DNA of 64,000 nucleotides from Microbacterium indicum DSM 19969 (GTDB taxonomy: Bacteria; Actinomycetota; Actinomycetes; Actinomycetales; Microbacteriaceae). Positions 54,074-62,453 of the stretch are shown piece after piece (the first letter of the stretch is position 1; every line of letters begins with the position of its first letter). The notes under the pieces were generated by a model. That model saw only the letters and a program-made list of their open reading frames with translations. It was not told the origin of the DNA and made no database searches. The DNA is taken from contig NZ_AULR01000011.1 of assembly GCF_000422385.1 (NCBI RefSeq), positions 1 through 64,000 of the forward strand, written 5' to 3'. Both the position numbers and the translations under genes were made by a program.

Positions 54074-54970
54074 CTAGGTGAGGGTCACGTACCCCGTGAG
54101 AACCGGCACGACGAAGAGCGCCGCGACGAAGGCGCCGACCGCGACGAGCAGCCAGATCTGCGCCGTGCGCTGCTTCGGCCGGCGCGTGCGGGTGAGGACG
54201 AGGCCGACGAGCGCGCCGACCACGAGACCCCCGACGTGCGCCTGCCAGGAGACGCCCATGCCGGGGATGAAGCCGATGACGAGGTTTATGCCGAGAACGA
54301 CATACATTCCGGTGACGTTCGCACCGAGGTGGCGCCCGATGACCAGGAGGGCGCCGAACAGGCCGAAGATCGCGCCCGATGCGCCGACGACGGGGGTCGA
54401 GAACGCGAGGACGGCGACGGCCGCGGATCCGCCGGCCGCGCTCAGGAGATAGGTGGCGACGAAGCGCCCGGTGCCGATCATCGGCTCGAGGACGCGCCCC
54501 ACCATCCACAGGGACAGCATGTTGAGGCCGACGTGCCAGAAGCCGCCGTGGACGAATGCCGCCGTGAGAATACGCCAGGGCTGGAACGTGCCCGTGAGGT
54601 TCGGATACTCGTAGGGGGCACAGAACGCGAACCAGCTCTGGATGTCGAGGCCGGGGATCACGGATCCAGCCATCTGCAGCAGGTAGGCGACGGCCGTGAT
54701 CACGAAGATCACCATCATGCCGCGCGTGCCGCCCGAACCGAAGGAGACCGCGGATCCGGCCCCGCGCCCCCAGCGCCGCGCCGCCCGCTTCTGTGCGGGG
54801 GTGCGGTTCTTCTTCTGATCGCGGAGGCACTCGGGGCAGATCACGCCGACGGCGGCCTGCGTCTGGCACTCGGGGCAGATGGTGCGCATGCACCGCTGGC
54901 ACAGCACGAAGCTCTGCCGATCGGGGTGGCGGTAGCAGTAGTTGTCGGGGTTGCGGGTTTCAGACGTCAC
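54074..54970 (-). CDS. Rhomboid-family intramembrane serine protease
   Basis: 298 residues. The N-terminus has a Cys/His zinc-ribbon or B-box-like region (CYRHPDRQ, CQRCMRTICPECQ, CPECLRDQ). Six membrane helices follow; the catalytic Ser lies in PVVGASGAIFGLFGALL and the catalytic His in SWQAHVGGLVVG, with the helix-4-type FVHGGFWHVGLNMLSLWMVG. It cleaves membrane proteins within the bilayer. Start GTG 54970. It lies close to ppiA, as in many actinobacteria. Confidence 0.93.
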   Translation of the reverse strand: MTSETRNPDNYCYRHPDRQSFVLCQRCMRTICPECQTQAAVGVICPECLRDQKKNRTPAQKRAARRWGRGAGSAVSFGSGGTRGMMVIFVITAVAYLLQMAGSVIPGLDIQSWFAFCAPYEYPNLTGTFQPWRILTAAFVHGGFWHVGLNMLSLWMVGRVLEPMIGTGRFVATYLLSAAGGSAAVAVLAFSTPVVGASGAIFGLFGALLVIGRHLGANVTGMYVVLGINLVIGFIPGMGVSWQAHVGGLVVGALVGLVLTRTRRPKQRTAQIWLLVAVGAFVAALFVVPVLTGYVTLT

Positions 54971-55012
54971 TGCGGCGCGGATCCGATCGGCAGAGCTTCG
55001 GCGGGGTCGGTC

Positions 55013-55567
55013 TCAGACGTTCGCGATGTCGATCGACGAGATCACGACGTCGTCGACGGGCTTGTCCTGCGCGCCGGTGCGGACCGCCGCGATCTCGGCG
55101 ACGACCTTCTTCGAGTCGTCGTCGGCGACGGCGCCGAAGATCGTGTGCTTGCCCTGCAGCCACGGCGTCGGGTCGGTCGTGATGAAGAACTGCGAGCCGT
55201 TCGTGCCGCTCATCTTGCCGAACGAGTTGGGGCGCTTGCCCGCGTTCGCCATCGCGAGGATGAAGGGCTCGTTGAAGTCGAGCTCGGGGTGGATCTCGTC
55301 GTCGAAGTTGTAGCCGGGGCCGCCGATGCCCTGGCCGAGCGGGTCGCCGCCCTGGATCATGAAGCCCGGGATGATGCGGTGGAAGATGACGTCCTTGTAG
55401 AGCGCGCCCTCGCCCTTCTCGCCGGTGCGGGGGTCGATCCACTCCTTCTCGCCCGTCGACAGGCCGATGAAGTTCGCGACCGTCTCGGGGGCGTGGTCGC
55501 CGAAGAGGTTGATGACGATGTCGCCGTGGTTCGTGTGGACCGTCGCGACGGCCGTGTGCTGAGTCAT
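55013..55567 (-). CDS. ppiA: Cyclophilin-type peptidyl-prolyl isomerase
   Basis: 184 residues, cytoplasmic cyclophilin. Active-site residues appear in VIFHRIIPGFMIQGGDPLGQG (Arg, Phe, Gln), FILAMANAGKRPNSFGKMSGTNGSQFFITTDPTPWLQGKHTIFG. It speeds proline isomerization in folding proteins. ATG 55567 gives the usual MTQHTAVATVHTNHGDI start; ATG 55576 is an in-frame alternative. A neighbour of crgA and rhomboid genes near oriC in other actinobacteria. Confidence 0.95.
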   Translation of the reverse strand: MTQHTAVATVHTNHGDIVINLFGDHAPETVANFIGLSTGEKEWIDPRTGEKGEGALYKDVIFHRIIPGFMIQGGDPLGQGIGGPGYNFDDEIHPELDFNEPFILAMANAGKRPNSFGKMSGTNGSQFFITTDPTPWLQGKHTIFGAVADDDSKKVVAEIAAVRTGAQDKPVDDVVISSIDIANV

Positions 55568-55684
55568 GCGATCCATTCTCTCAGAGGAGCCGGGATGTCT
55601 CGCGGGTTCGCCGCGGGATCTGGCAGGATGACAGCAACCGATGTCTCCCTCCTCGGGAGGCGACTGTCTACGCGGGAGGACAAC

Positions 55685-56200
55685 GTGAGCGTCAGCCTCA
55701 GCAAGAAGCGCAAGAAGGAGCTCCGCAAGCTGCAGGGCACCGCCGAGAAGGTGCTGGAGGCTCAGCGGCTCGTCGCGGCAGACGCCGCCGATCTGGCCCG
55801 CGCGACGGGCTCGCAGCTCCGCCACCTGGGCGAGGAGGTCGTCGTCCCCGAGGCGCGCGCCCGCTACAGGAAGTACGTCGAGCCGTCCGTCAACCGGGCC
55901 CGCCCCTACGCCGAGGCCGGCTACGCGAAGGGCAAGAAGTTCTTCGATGGCCGCGTGATCCCCGCCGCCGGCAGCGTCGTGGGTCGCCTCGCCGGCGCCT
56001 ACGACGCGACGGCGACGAAGCTCGGCGCGCGCACGATCGTGATCGAGGAGCCGAAGAAGAAGTCGAACGCCGGCGCGGTCATCGCCGCGGTTCTCGGCAT
56101 CGCCGCCGCGGTCGGCATCTTCGTCGCCGCGTATCGCGCGCTGAGCGCCGACGACGAGCTCTGGGTCGCCGACGAGCCGGTCGCGTCGCCCGACGCGTAA
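55685..56200 (+). CDS. Small membrane-associated protein of unknown function
   Basis: 171 residues from a GTG start with GGGAGGA ahead. The first 120 residues are basic and helical (KKRKKELRKLQGTAEK...), followed by a membrane helix at about 130-150 (AVIAAVLGIAAAVGIFVAAYRAL) and a short acidic tail (DDELWVADEPVASPDA). The tail style recalls proteins of this family often annotated as DNA-binding or helicase-related in Microbacteriaceae, but no helicase motifs are present. Function unknown. Confidence 0.8.
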   Translation: MSVSLSKKRKKELRKLQGTAEKVLEAQRLVAADAADLARATGSQLRHLGEEVVVPEARARYRKYVEPSVNRARPYAEAGYAKGKKFFDGRVIPAAGSVVGRLAGAYDATATKLGARTIVIEEPKKKSNAGAVIAAVLGIAAAVGIFVAAYRALSADDELWVADEPVASPDA

Positions 56201-56210
56201 GACCCCCTTC

Positions 56211-56249
56211 GAGGCGGGATCCGCAAATGCGGATCCCGCCTCTTTTCTC
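56211..56249 (+). terminator. Intrinsic terminator with T-tract
   Basis: A 15-bp perfect stem GAGGCGGGATCCGCA / TGCGGATCCCGCCTC is followed by TTTTCTC. It is the clearest Rho-independent terminator in the window. Confidence 0.9.
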
Positions 56250-56264
56250 TCCCCCGGAGGATCC

Positions 56265-56786
56265 ATGACAACCGAGATCGCACCCGACACCGGCCCCGAG
56301 GATCCGTCGCGCCGCCTGCGCGACCACGCGGCCGAGCTCGGCGTCGACGTCGAGGTCCGCACCTCGCCGCGCGCGGGGTCGCTCGAGGAGGCCGCGACGC
56401 TGCGCGGCATCGACCCGAGCGACATCGTGAAGACGCTCGTCGTCAAGGGCAAGGGCGAGCAGTACTACTTCGCCCTCGTGCCGGGTGACCGGGCGATCGC
56501 GTGGGGCAAGCTGCGCGCCCTCATCGGGGTCAACAAGCTGCGCCTTCCCGAGGCGTCGCTCGCGCTCGCGGCCACGGGCTACGAGCGCGGCACGATCGTG
56601 CCCCTCGGATCCACGAACGCCTGGCCCGTGTACGCCGACGAGCGCATGCGGGGCAAGCGCGTCTCGATGGGCGCGGGCGCCCACGGCTTCGCGAGCTACG
56701 TCGAGGCCGACGCCCTGCTCGAGGCGCTCGGCGCGACGGTCGCCGACATCACCGATCCCCTCCCCGAGCACTACTCGGCGCGCTGA
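56265..56786 (+). CDS. YbaK/aminoacyl-tRNA deacylase family protein
   Basis: 173 residues with the YbaK/ProX fold: IVKTLVVKGKGEQYYFALVPGDRAIAWGKLRALIG (catalytic Lys in VKTLV) and LRLPEASLALAATGYERGTIVPLG. Family members hydrolyse mischarged tRNAs such as Cys-tRNA(Pro). ATG with CGGAGGA ahead. The last 38 bp overlap the end of the convergent aztA gene. Confidence 0.9.
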   Translation: MTTEIAPDTGPEDPSRRLRDHAAELGVDVEVRTSPRAGSLEEAATLRGIDPSDIVKTLVVKGKGEQYYFALVPGDRAIAWGKLRALIGVNKLRLPEASLALAATGYERGTIVPLGSTNAWPVYADERMRGKRVSMGAGAHGFASYVEADALLEALGATVADITDPLPEHYSAR

Positions 56787-57408
56787 GCTCCCGCGGCACG
56801 AGCCGCCCGGCCTCGAGCCGGATCACGCGATCGGCGATCGCGACATCCTCCACGTCGTGCGTGACCCAGCCGACCGCGCGGCCCCGCCGGGCCTCGGCTC
56901 GGAGGATCCCGCGCGTGCGCTCGCGGCTCGAGGCGTCGAGTCCCGCAGCGGGCTCATCGAGGAGCAGGATCGCGGCGTCGCGCGCGATCCCCTGCGCGAT
57001 GAGGGCGCGCTGCCGCTGCCCTCCCGACACGGCGTGGATCGACCGCCCCGCAAGGGTCGCGAGATCCACCCGCTCGAGGGCGTCGCGCACGATCTCACGC
57101 ACCTGGGCGCGCGGGCGGCGACGCGCCCAGGTGCCCATCGCGACGACCTCCCGCACCGTGAGAGCGAGGCCAGGCGGGATCCGCGCCCGCTGCACGACGT
57201 AGGCGACCTCGCCGTCGCGCTCGACCGACCCCTCGCGCGGCGCCGCGACGCCCGCGAGGAGCTCGACGAGCGTCGACTTGCCCGACCCGTTGGGGCCGAC
57301 GATCGCCGTGACCTCGCCCGCGGCGAGCGCGACGTCGACGCCGTGGAGCACGTCCTCTCGGTCGTAGGCGAAGCACAGGCCGGAGGCGCGCAGAACGGGG
57401 TGGGGCAC
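56749..57408 (-). CDS. aztA: Zinc ABC transporter ATPase AztA-like
   Basis: 219 residues. Walker A VGPNGSGKSTLVELL, signature VSGGQRQR, Walker B ILLLDEPAAGLD and switch THDVEDVAIADRV are complete. GTG 57408 is the likely start because the -10 element TAGGGT (57421-57416) overlaps the upstream GTG. It is divergent from aztB with a Zur box between them, so transcription in both directions should be repressed by zinc. Confidence 0.88.
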   Translation of the reverse strand: MPHPVLRASGLCFAYDREDVLHGVDVALAAGEVTAIVGPNGSGKSTLVELLAGVAAPREGSVERDGEVAYVVQRARIPPGLALTVREVVAMGTWARRRPRAQVREIVRDALERVDLATLAGRSIHAVSGGQRQRALIAQGIARDAAILLLDEPAAGLDASSRERTRGILRAEARRGRAVGWVTHDVEDVAIADRVIRLEAGRLVPRELSAPSSARGGDR

Positions 57409-57415
57409 GCGACAC

Positions 57416-57421
57416 ACCCTA
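57416..57421 (-). promoter_or_regulatory. -10 element of a leaderless aztA promoter
   Basis: TAGGGT on the minus strand ends seven bases before the aztA GTG. The Zur box lies directly upstream. Confidence 0.5.
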
Positions 57422-57423
57422 TT

Positions 57424-57438
57424 TGATAACCGTTCTCA
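57424..57438. promoter_or_regulatory. Zur box between aztA and aztB
   Basis: TGATAACCGTTCTCA is a palindromic sequence of the form TGAnAACnGTTnTCA, close to the actinobacterial Zur consensus TGAAAATGATTTTCA. It is the only AT-rich stretch here and overlaps both divergent promoters. Zinc-loaded Zur binding here would shut off the whole locus. Confidence 0.8.
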
Positions 57439-57446
57439 TTTCCATG

Positions 57447-57452
57447 TAGTGT
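57447..57452 (+). promoter_or_regulatory. -10 element of a leaderless aztB promoter
   Basis: TAGTGT lies eight bases before GTG 57461, so the transcript should start at or near that codon. Confidence 0.45.
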
Positions 57453-57460
57453 CGCCGACC

Positions 57461-58318
57461 GTGTCCTGGTTGATCGAGCCCTTCACCGCCGAGTTCATGG
57501 CCCGAGCCCTCCTGGGCGGCCTCCTCGTCGCGGCGATCTGCGCCGTCGTCGGCACGTGGGTCGTGACCCGCGGCATGGCGTTCCTCGGCGAGGCGATCGG
57601 CCACGGCATGCTCCCGGGGGTCGCGATCGCGACGCTCCTCGGCTGGCCGCCGGTCATCGGCGGGGCCGTGAGCGCCGCGGCCATGAGCGGCACGATCGGC
57701 CTGCTGCAGCGCCGCGGCCGCCTCTCGTACGACACGAGCATCGGCCTGCTCTTCGTCGGGATGCTGTCGCTCGGCGTGATCATCGTGTCGCACTCGCGCA
57801 GCTTCGCGACCGACGCGACCGTCATGCTCTTCGGCGACGTCCTCGCGGTCCGCTGGCCCGACGTCGCGCTCCTCGCGGGGGCGCTCGTCGCGACCCTCGG
57901 GATCGCCGCCGCGTTCCACCGCCACTTCGTCGCCGCCGCGTTCGACGAGCGGGTCGCGCAGACGCTGGGGCTGCGACCCCGGCTCGCGCAGGTCCTGCTC
58001 ACGGCGCTCGTGACCCTCGCCGTCGTCGCGTCCTACCAGGCCGTGGGATCCCTCCTCGTCGTCGGCATGCTCCTCGCGCCCGCCGTCGCGGCGGGGCGCT
58101 GGACGCGCTCGATCCCGGCCACGATGCTCCTCGCCGCAGCGTTCGGCGCGGCGTCGGCCCTCATCGGGCTCCTGATCTCCTGGCACGCCGCGACGGCCGC
58201 CGGCCCCACGATCGCCGGCGTCGCGATCCTCCTGGCGGGCGGATCCGCCGCCGTCCGTGCCGTCGCCGCCCGGCTCACCGCCCACGTCCCCGCACTGGAA
58301 AGCACCATCACCGCATGA
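57461..58318 (+). CDS. aztB: Zinc ABC transporter permease AztB-like
   Basis: 285 residues of the ABC-3 metal permease family with eight or nine membrane helices. It begins SWLIEPFTAEFMARALLGGLLVAAICAVVGTWVVTRGMAFLGEAIGHGMLPGVAIATLLG, the classic ZnuB/AztB pattern, followed by RRGRLSYDTSIGLLFVGM. I chose GTG 57461 over GTG 57449 because the -10 element overlaps the latter. It ends in an ATGA overlap with the first aztD gene. Confidence 0.9.
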   Translation: MSWLIEPFTAEFMARALLGGLLVAAICAVVGTWVVTRGMAFLGEAIGHGMLPGVAIATLLGWPPVIGGAVSAAAMSGTIGLLQRRGRLSYDTSIGLLFVGMLSLGVIIVSHSRSFATDATVMLFGDVLAVRWPDVALLAGALVATLGIAAAFHRHFVAAAFDERVAQTLGLRPRLAQVLLTALVTLAVVASYQAVGSLLVVGMLLAPAVAAGRWTRSIPATMLLAAAFGAASALIGLLISWHAATAAGPTIAGVAILLAGGSAAVRAVAARLTAHVPALESTITA

Positions 58319-59511
58319 CGCGCACCATCCCCACCGCCGCGGCGCTCGTCGCGGCGGGCATCCTGCTCGCCGGCTGCGCGGCCTCCGGGCCCTCGGCGCC
58401 GTCGGCCTCCCCGTCCGCCGGCTCGTCAGTCGGCTTCGACGACGGCCACGGCCACGTCGACGGCGCGGCCGAGGTCGTCGAGCCGCAGTCCCGCCTCCTC
58501 ACGGTCTCTGGCGACGGATCCGTCACGATGACCGACCTGCTCTCATCGGACGAGGTCGCCGTCGGATCCGTCGGATCCCCCTCCTCCGTGGCCTCCGACG
58601 GGCGCTTCGCCTTCGTGACGACCGACGCCGGGATCGACGTCGTCGACGGCGGCGCCTGGACCTGGGATCACGGCGACCACTTCCACTACTACAGCGCGGA
58701 GCCGCGGGTGATCGGGACGATCGAGGCGGCGGGCGCGGCCGAGATCGCGACTCCGTCCCTCGCGTCCGCCGGGACGACGGGCGTCTTCCTGCCCGAGACC
58801 GGCGAGGCCGTGGCGATCGACATGGCATCCCTCGCGGAGGGCGAGATCGTCGAGCGGTTCCGCATCGACACGGGAGCGTCCTCGGGCGTCGTCGCGCCGG
58901 TCGGCGAGGCCACGATCGTCGCGACGGGCGACGCCGCCGAGGCGCTCGACGCGTCGGGATCCGTCGTCGCGACCGCCGAATGCGCCGACCCCGCCGGGTC
59001 GATCACGACCCGCGTCGGGACCGTCGTGGGGTGCGCCGACAAGGCGCTGCTCGCCGTCGCCTCGGGATCCGACGTCGAGTTCGCCGACGTCCCGTACCCG
59101 TCGGACGAGCCGCGGGCCGAGGGGTTCGCGGGGCGCAAGAACCGCCCGACCGTCGCGGGGCTCTCGGGCGAGAACGGGTTCTGGCTGCTCGACACACGCG
59201 CGGGCGAGTGGTCGCGCGCCGCGGTCGACGCGACGCTGACCGAGGTCGTCGCGGCCGACGACGAGGGCGAGAACGTCGTGGCGCTCGACGGCGACGGCCG
59301 GGTCCGGGTCTTCGGTGAGGACGGCTCCGATCGCGGATCCACCGATCCCCTCACCGCCGACGCCGCCGCGACGCTCGTGGTCGACACCCAGCGCGCGTAT
59401 CTCTCGGCCCCCGACGCCGGGGTCGTGTACGAGATCGACTATGCCGACGGCGCCCGCATCGCCCGCGAGATCCCCCTCGACCACGCCGTCGGGATCGAGG
59501 TCGGCCGATGA
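58315..59511 (+). CDS. AztD-like zinc metallochaperone lipoprotein 1
   Basis: 398 residues. Signal peptide with lipobox LAGC (Cys21). The mature part is a predicted beta-propeller and has His-rich segments near the start (FDDGHGHVDGA) and in the middle (WTWDHGDHFHYYSAEP), typical of AztD, which hands zinc to the binding protein AztC. It is more divergent than the paralogue at 60712 and may hold a different number of zinc sites. It is translationally coupled to aztB and aztC. Confidence 0.85.
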   Translation: MTRTIPTAAALVAAGILLAGCAASGPSAPSASPSAGSSVGFDDGHGHVDGAAEVVEPQSRLLTVSGDGSVTMTDLLSSDEVAVGSVGSPSSVASDGRFAFVTTDAGIDVVDGGAWTWDHGDHFHYYSAEPRVIGTIEAAGAAEIATPSLASAGTTGVFLPETGEAVAIDMASLAEGEIVERFRIDTGASSGVVAPVGEATIVATGDAAEALDASGSVVATAECADPAGSITTRVGTVVGCADKALLAVASGSDVEFADVPYPSDEPRAEGFAGRKNRPTVAGLSGENGFWLLDTRAGEWSRAAVDATLTEVVAADDEGENVVALDGDGRVRVFGEDGSDRGSTDPLTADAAATLVVDTQRAYLSAPDAGVVYEIDYADGARIAREIPLDHAVGIEVGR

Positions 59512-60680
59512 CCCCGGAGCACAACCACGGCGGAAACCGCACCACCCCCGCCGACACGCCGACCCCCGGCCCGACACCCCCACTTTCCGCCGTAGTCCTG
59601 CCCCGCGGGGTGCGGCGAACCGGCTTGGCGGCCCGGCCCACCGGCGCGTCCCCGCAGCCCGGCACCGCCCGGCGGGCCGCCCCGGCCCCGGAGCACAACC
59701 ACGGCGGAAACCACGCCACCCCCGCCGACACGCCGCCCCCCGGCCCGACACCCCCACCTTCCGCCGTAGTCCTGCCCGGCGGGGTACGGCGCGGGCTTGT
59801 GGCGCTCCTCGCCGGCGGCGCGCTCGCCCTCTCGGGGTGCGCGAGCGCCGGGGCGGACGAGGATCCGCAGGTCGTCGTCACGACCAACATCCTCGGCGAC
59901 GTGACCCGCGCCCTCGCGGGCGACGAGGCCGAGGTCACGACGCTCATGAAGCCCAACGCCGATCCGCACAGCTTCGAGATCTCGGCTCAGGAGGCGGCGC
60001 GGCTCCAGGCCGCCGACCTCCTCGTATCCAACGGCCTCGGCCTCGAGGAGAACGTCGAACAGCACTTCGCGACCGCGGGCGACGCGGGCGCCGAGCGATT
60101 CGTCGCGGGCGACCACATCGACGTCCTCGACTACGCCGAGGGATCGCCCGACCCCCACTTCTGGACCGATCCGGCCCGCATGGTCGACGTCGTCGACGCG
60201 CTCGAGGAAGCGCTCGCGGCCGTCGACGGGATCGACGCGGACGCCGTCCACGACAACGCCGCGTCCTACCGCGCCGACCTCGCCGACGTCGACGCCGAGA
60301 TGACCGCCGCCTTCGCCGCGATCCCGGCCGAGCGGCGCGCACTCGTGACGAACCATCACGTCTTCGGATACCTCGCCGATCGCTTCGGCTTCGAGGTCGT
60401 CGGCGCCGCGATCCCGAGCGGCACGACCCTCGCCTCGCCGTCGGCCGCCGACCTCGAGGAGCTCGCGACCGCGATCACCTCGACGGGCGTCCCGACGATC
60501 TTCGCCGACTCCTCCCAGCCCGACCGCGTCATGCAGGTCCTCGCCGACGAGGCCGGCATCGACGTCGACGTCGTGCCGCTGTTCACCGAGTCGCTGACCG
60601 AGGCCGACGAGGGCGCCCCGACGTACCTCGCCATGATGCGCGCGAACACGCAGCTGATCGCCGCCGGCCTGTCCCCCTGA
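59508..60680 (+). CDS. aztC: Zinc-binding lipoprotein AztC with an N-terminal repeat extension
   Basis: 390 residues. The substrate-binding part (about 112-390) is a ZnuA/cluster A-I protein: VVVTTNILGDVTRALAGDEAEVTTLMKPNADPHSFEIS (His ligand), DPHFWTDPARMVDVVDAL, LVTNHHVFGYLADRF and FADSSQPDRVMQVLADEAG. The signal peptide and lipobox (LSGC, Cys111) are unusually far from the start. Residues 3-90 are two copies of a His-Gly-Asn and Pro-rich repeat in frame. ATG 59508 overlaps the previous stop; no good start codon lies just before the hydrophobic segment. Confidence 0.87.
   Translation: MTPEHNHGGNRTTPADTPTPGPTPPLSAVVLPRGVRRTGLAARPTGASPQPGTARRAAPAPEHNHGGNHATPADTPPPGPTPPPSAVVLPGGVRRGLVALLAGGALALSGCASAGADEDPQVVVTTNILGDVTRALAGDEAEVTTLMKPNADPHSFEISAQEAARLQAADLLVSNGLGLEENVEQHFATAGDAGAERFVAGDHIDVLDYAEGSPDPHFWTDPARMVDVVDALEEALAAVDGIDADAVHDNAASYRADLADVDAEMTAAFAAIPAERRALVTNHHVFGYLADRFGFEVVGAAIPSGTTLASPSAADLEELATAITSTGVPTIFADSSQPDRVMQVLADEAGIDVDVVPLFTESLTEADEGAPTYLAMMRANTQLIAAGLSP
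59512..59803 (+). repeat. Duplicated roughly 118-bp repeat inside the 5' end of aztC
   Basis: Two near-identical copies (about 59512-59632 and 59686-59803), spaced 174 bp apart. Each begins CCCCGGAGCACAACCACGG and ends CCGCCGTAGTCCTGCC with short GC-rich flanks. Within each copy ACCACGGCGGAAA and TTTCCGCCGTAGT (or a variant) form inverted ends. The 174-bp spacing keeps the reading frame. This looks like a mobile or dispersed intergenic repeat now translated. Confidence 0.85.
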
Positions 60681-60711
60681 CCCTGTCCCCCTCACAACCA
60701 GAGAGACACAC

Positions 60712-61908
60712 ATGAAGAAGAAGAAGATGATCCTGGCCGGCGCCGGATCCCTCGCAGCGCTCGCGATGCTCGCGGGCTGCGCGTCCGGATCCGCGGACAC
60801 GGCCGCCTCCTCCGCCGACTCCACGGCGGCGGCCGAGAGCGTCGCCGCGAACAGCCGCCTCGCCGTCTCGATCGCGGGCCAGGTGCTCGTGCTCGACGCC
60901 GCGACCCTCGAGACGCTCGACGCGTTCGACAGCGAGGACTTCACCCGCGTCAACGCGGTCGGCGACGGCCACAACGTGCTCGTCACGACGAGCGAGGGCT
61001 TCCAGGTCCTCGACATGGCGACGCCCGAGCTCACCGACCTCGTGTTCGAGGCCGACGCCGCGGGCCACGTCGTGCGCCACGCCGACGAGACCGTGCTGTT
61101 CGCCGACGGAACCGGCACGACGACGATCTTCGACACCGACGCGCTCGGCGACGAGCTGCCCGAGACGACCGTCTACCAGTCCGAGGAGCCGCATCACGGC
61201 GTCTCGATCCAGCTCGAGGACGGCACGCTCGTCACGACGGTCGGCGACGCATCGAGCCGCTCGGGCGCCGTCGCCCTCGAGCCGCACGGCGACCACTTCC
61301 ACGAGCTCGCGTCGTCCGACGAGTGCCCCGGGATCCACGGTGAGGGCACCGCGGCGGGCGAGTCGGTGATCTTCGGGTGCGAGAACGGCGCGCTGCTCTT
61401 CCAGGACGGCGCGTTCGAGAAGTTCACGGCGCCCGACGAGTTCGGCCGCATGGGCAACGCGTACGTGAGCGAGACGAGCCCCATCGTCGTCGGAGACTAC
61501 AAGACCGACCCCGACGCCGAGGGCTACATCCTGACCCAGTCGACGATCATCGACACCGCGGCGCACACCTACGACGTCATCGACACCGACGGCTTCGGCT
61601 ACACCTACCGCGGCGTCGTGCGCGGCCCGGGCGACGACGCGTACTACCTCGGAACCGACGGATCCATCCACGTGCTCGATCCCGAGACGGGCGAGTTCAC
61701 GGCGGCGTACCCCGTCATCGACGCGTGGGAGGGCCCGGCCGACTGGCAGGATCCGCACCCCGCTCTGACGACCGACGGATCCGTCGCCTACGTGGCCGAC
61801 GTCGCGAACGAGCGCGTCGTGTCGGTCGACCTCGCGACCGGCGAGGTCATCGCCGAGAGCGACGCCCTGCCCGCCGCTCCGAACGAGATGGCGATCAACC
61901 TGGGCTGA
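60712..61908 (+). CDS. aztD: AztD-like zinc metallochaperone lipoprotein 2
   Basis: 398 residues. MKKKKMILAGAGSLAALAMLAGC is a lipoprotein signal (Cys23). The propeller-like body holds the AztD zinc motifs EEPHHGVSIQLEDG and LEPHGDHFHELASSDECPGIHGEG, and later GYTYRGVVRGPGDDAYYLG. It is the better match to AztD of the two paralogues. It starts 31 bases after aztC and closes the zinc operon. Confidence 0.9.
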   Translation: MKKKKMILAGAGSLAALAMLAGCASGSADTAASSADSTAAAESVAANSRLAVSIAGQVLVLDAATLETLDAFDSEDFTRVNAVGDGHNVLVTTSEGFQVLDMATPELTDLVFEADAAGHVVRHADETVLFADGTGTTTIFDTDALGDELPETTVYQSEEPHHGVSIQLEDGTLVTTVGDASSRSGAVALEPHGDHFHELASSDECPGIHGEGTAAGESVIFGCENGALLFQDGAFEKFTAPDEFGRMGNAYVSETSPIVVGDYKTDPDAEGYILTQSTIIDTAAHTYDVIDTDGFGYTYRGVVRGPGDDAYYLGTDGSIHVLDPETGEFTAAYPVIDAWEGPADWQDPHPALTTDGSVAYVADVANERVVSVDLATGEVIAESDALPAAPNEMAINLG

Positions 61909-61974
61909 TGAGGACGTGCGCCGGGGTGGGACTCGGCGCATCGCGGGAAGCCGAATGGGTGCGGCGACCCGCTG

Positions 61975-62005
61975 AGAGGGGCGAGGCCGTGTGCCTCGCC
62001 CCTCT
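61975..62005. terminator. Bidirectional terminator hairpin
   Basis: A 13-bp stem AGAGGGGCGAGGC / GCCTCGCCCCTCT with loop CGTGT, touching the aroQ stop codon, between the convergent aztD and aroQ genes. Confidence 0.8.
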
Positions 62006-62443
62006 TCACGCGATGACGCGGGCGAGCCGCTCGACCGCGAACTCGTACCCCTGGATCCCGGCGCCGACGATGACGCACTCGGCGATGTCGCTGAGGTAGG
62101 AGCGGTGCCGGAACTCCTCGCGGGCATGCACGTTCGAGATGTGCACCTCGATGAACGGCAGCGCGACGGCCTTGAGGGCGTCGCGGATCGCGACCGACGT
62201 GTGCGTGTAGGCGCCCGCGTTGATGATGATGCCCGCGCAGTCCTCGCGGGCCGAATGGATCGCGTCGACGATCTCGCCCTCGTGGTTCGACTGCATCGCG
62301 ACGACCTGCAGCTCCTCGACCCGCGCGGTCTCGACCGTGAGCGCGACGATGTCGTCGAGGGTGTCGGAGCCGTAGACCTCGGGCTCGCGCGTGCCGAGCA
62401 GGTTGAGGTTCGGCCCGTTGACCAGGAGGATGCGGTTCGCCAT
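62006..62443 (-). CDS. aroQ: Type II 3-dehydroquinate dehydratase
   Basis: 145 residues, the standard length. It catalyses the third step of the shikimate pathway. Active-site signatures: [20 protein letters not shown] (with catalytic Tyr), [57 protein letters not shown] and [16 protein letters not shown]. The gene is leftward and separated from thrE by ten bases, so both may be one unit. Confidence 0.97.
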   Translation of the reverse strand: MANRILLVNGPNLNLLGTREPEVYGSDTLDDIVALTVETARVEELQVVAMQSNHEGEIVDAIHSAREDCAGIIINAGAYTHTSVAIRDALKAVALPFIEVHISNVHAREEFRHRSYLSDIAECVIVGAGIQGYEFAVERLARVIA

Positions 62444-62453
62444 GCCGCTCAGG

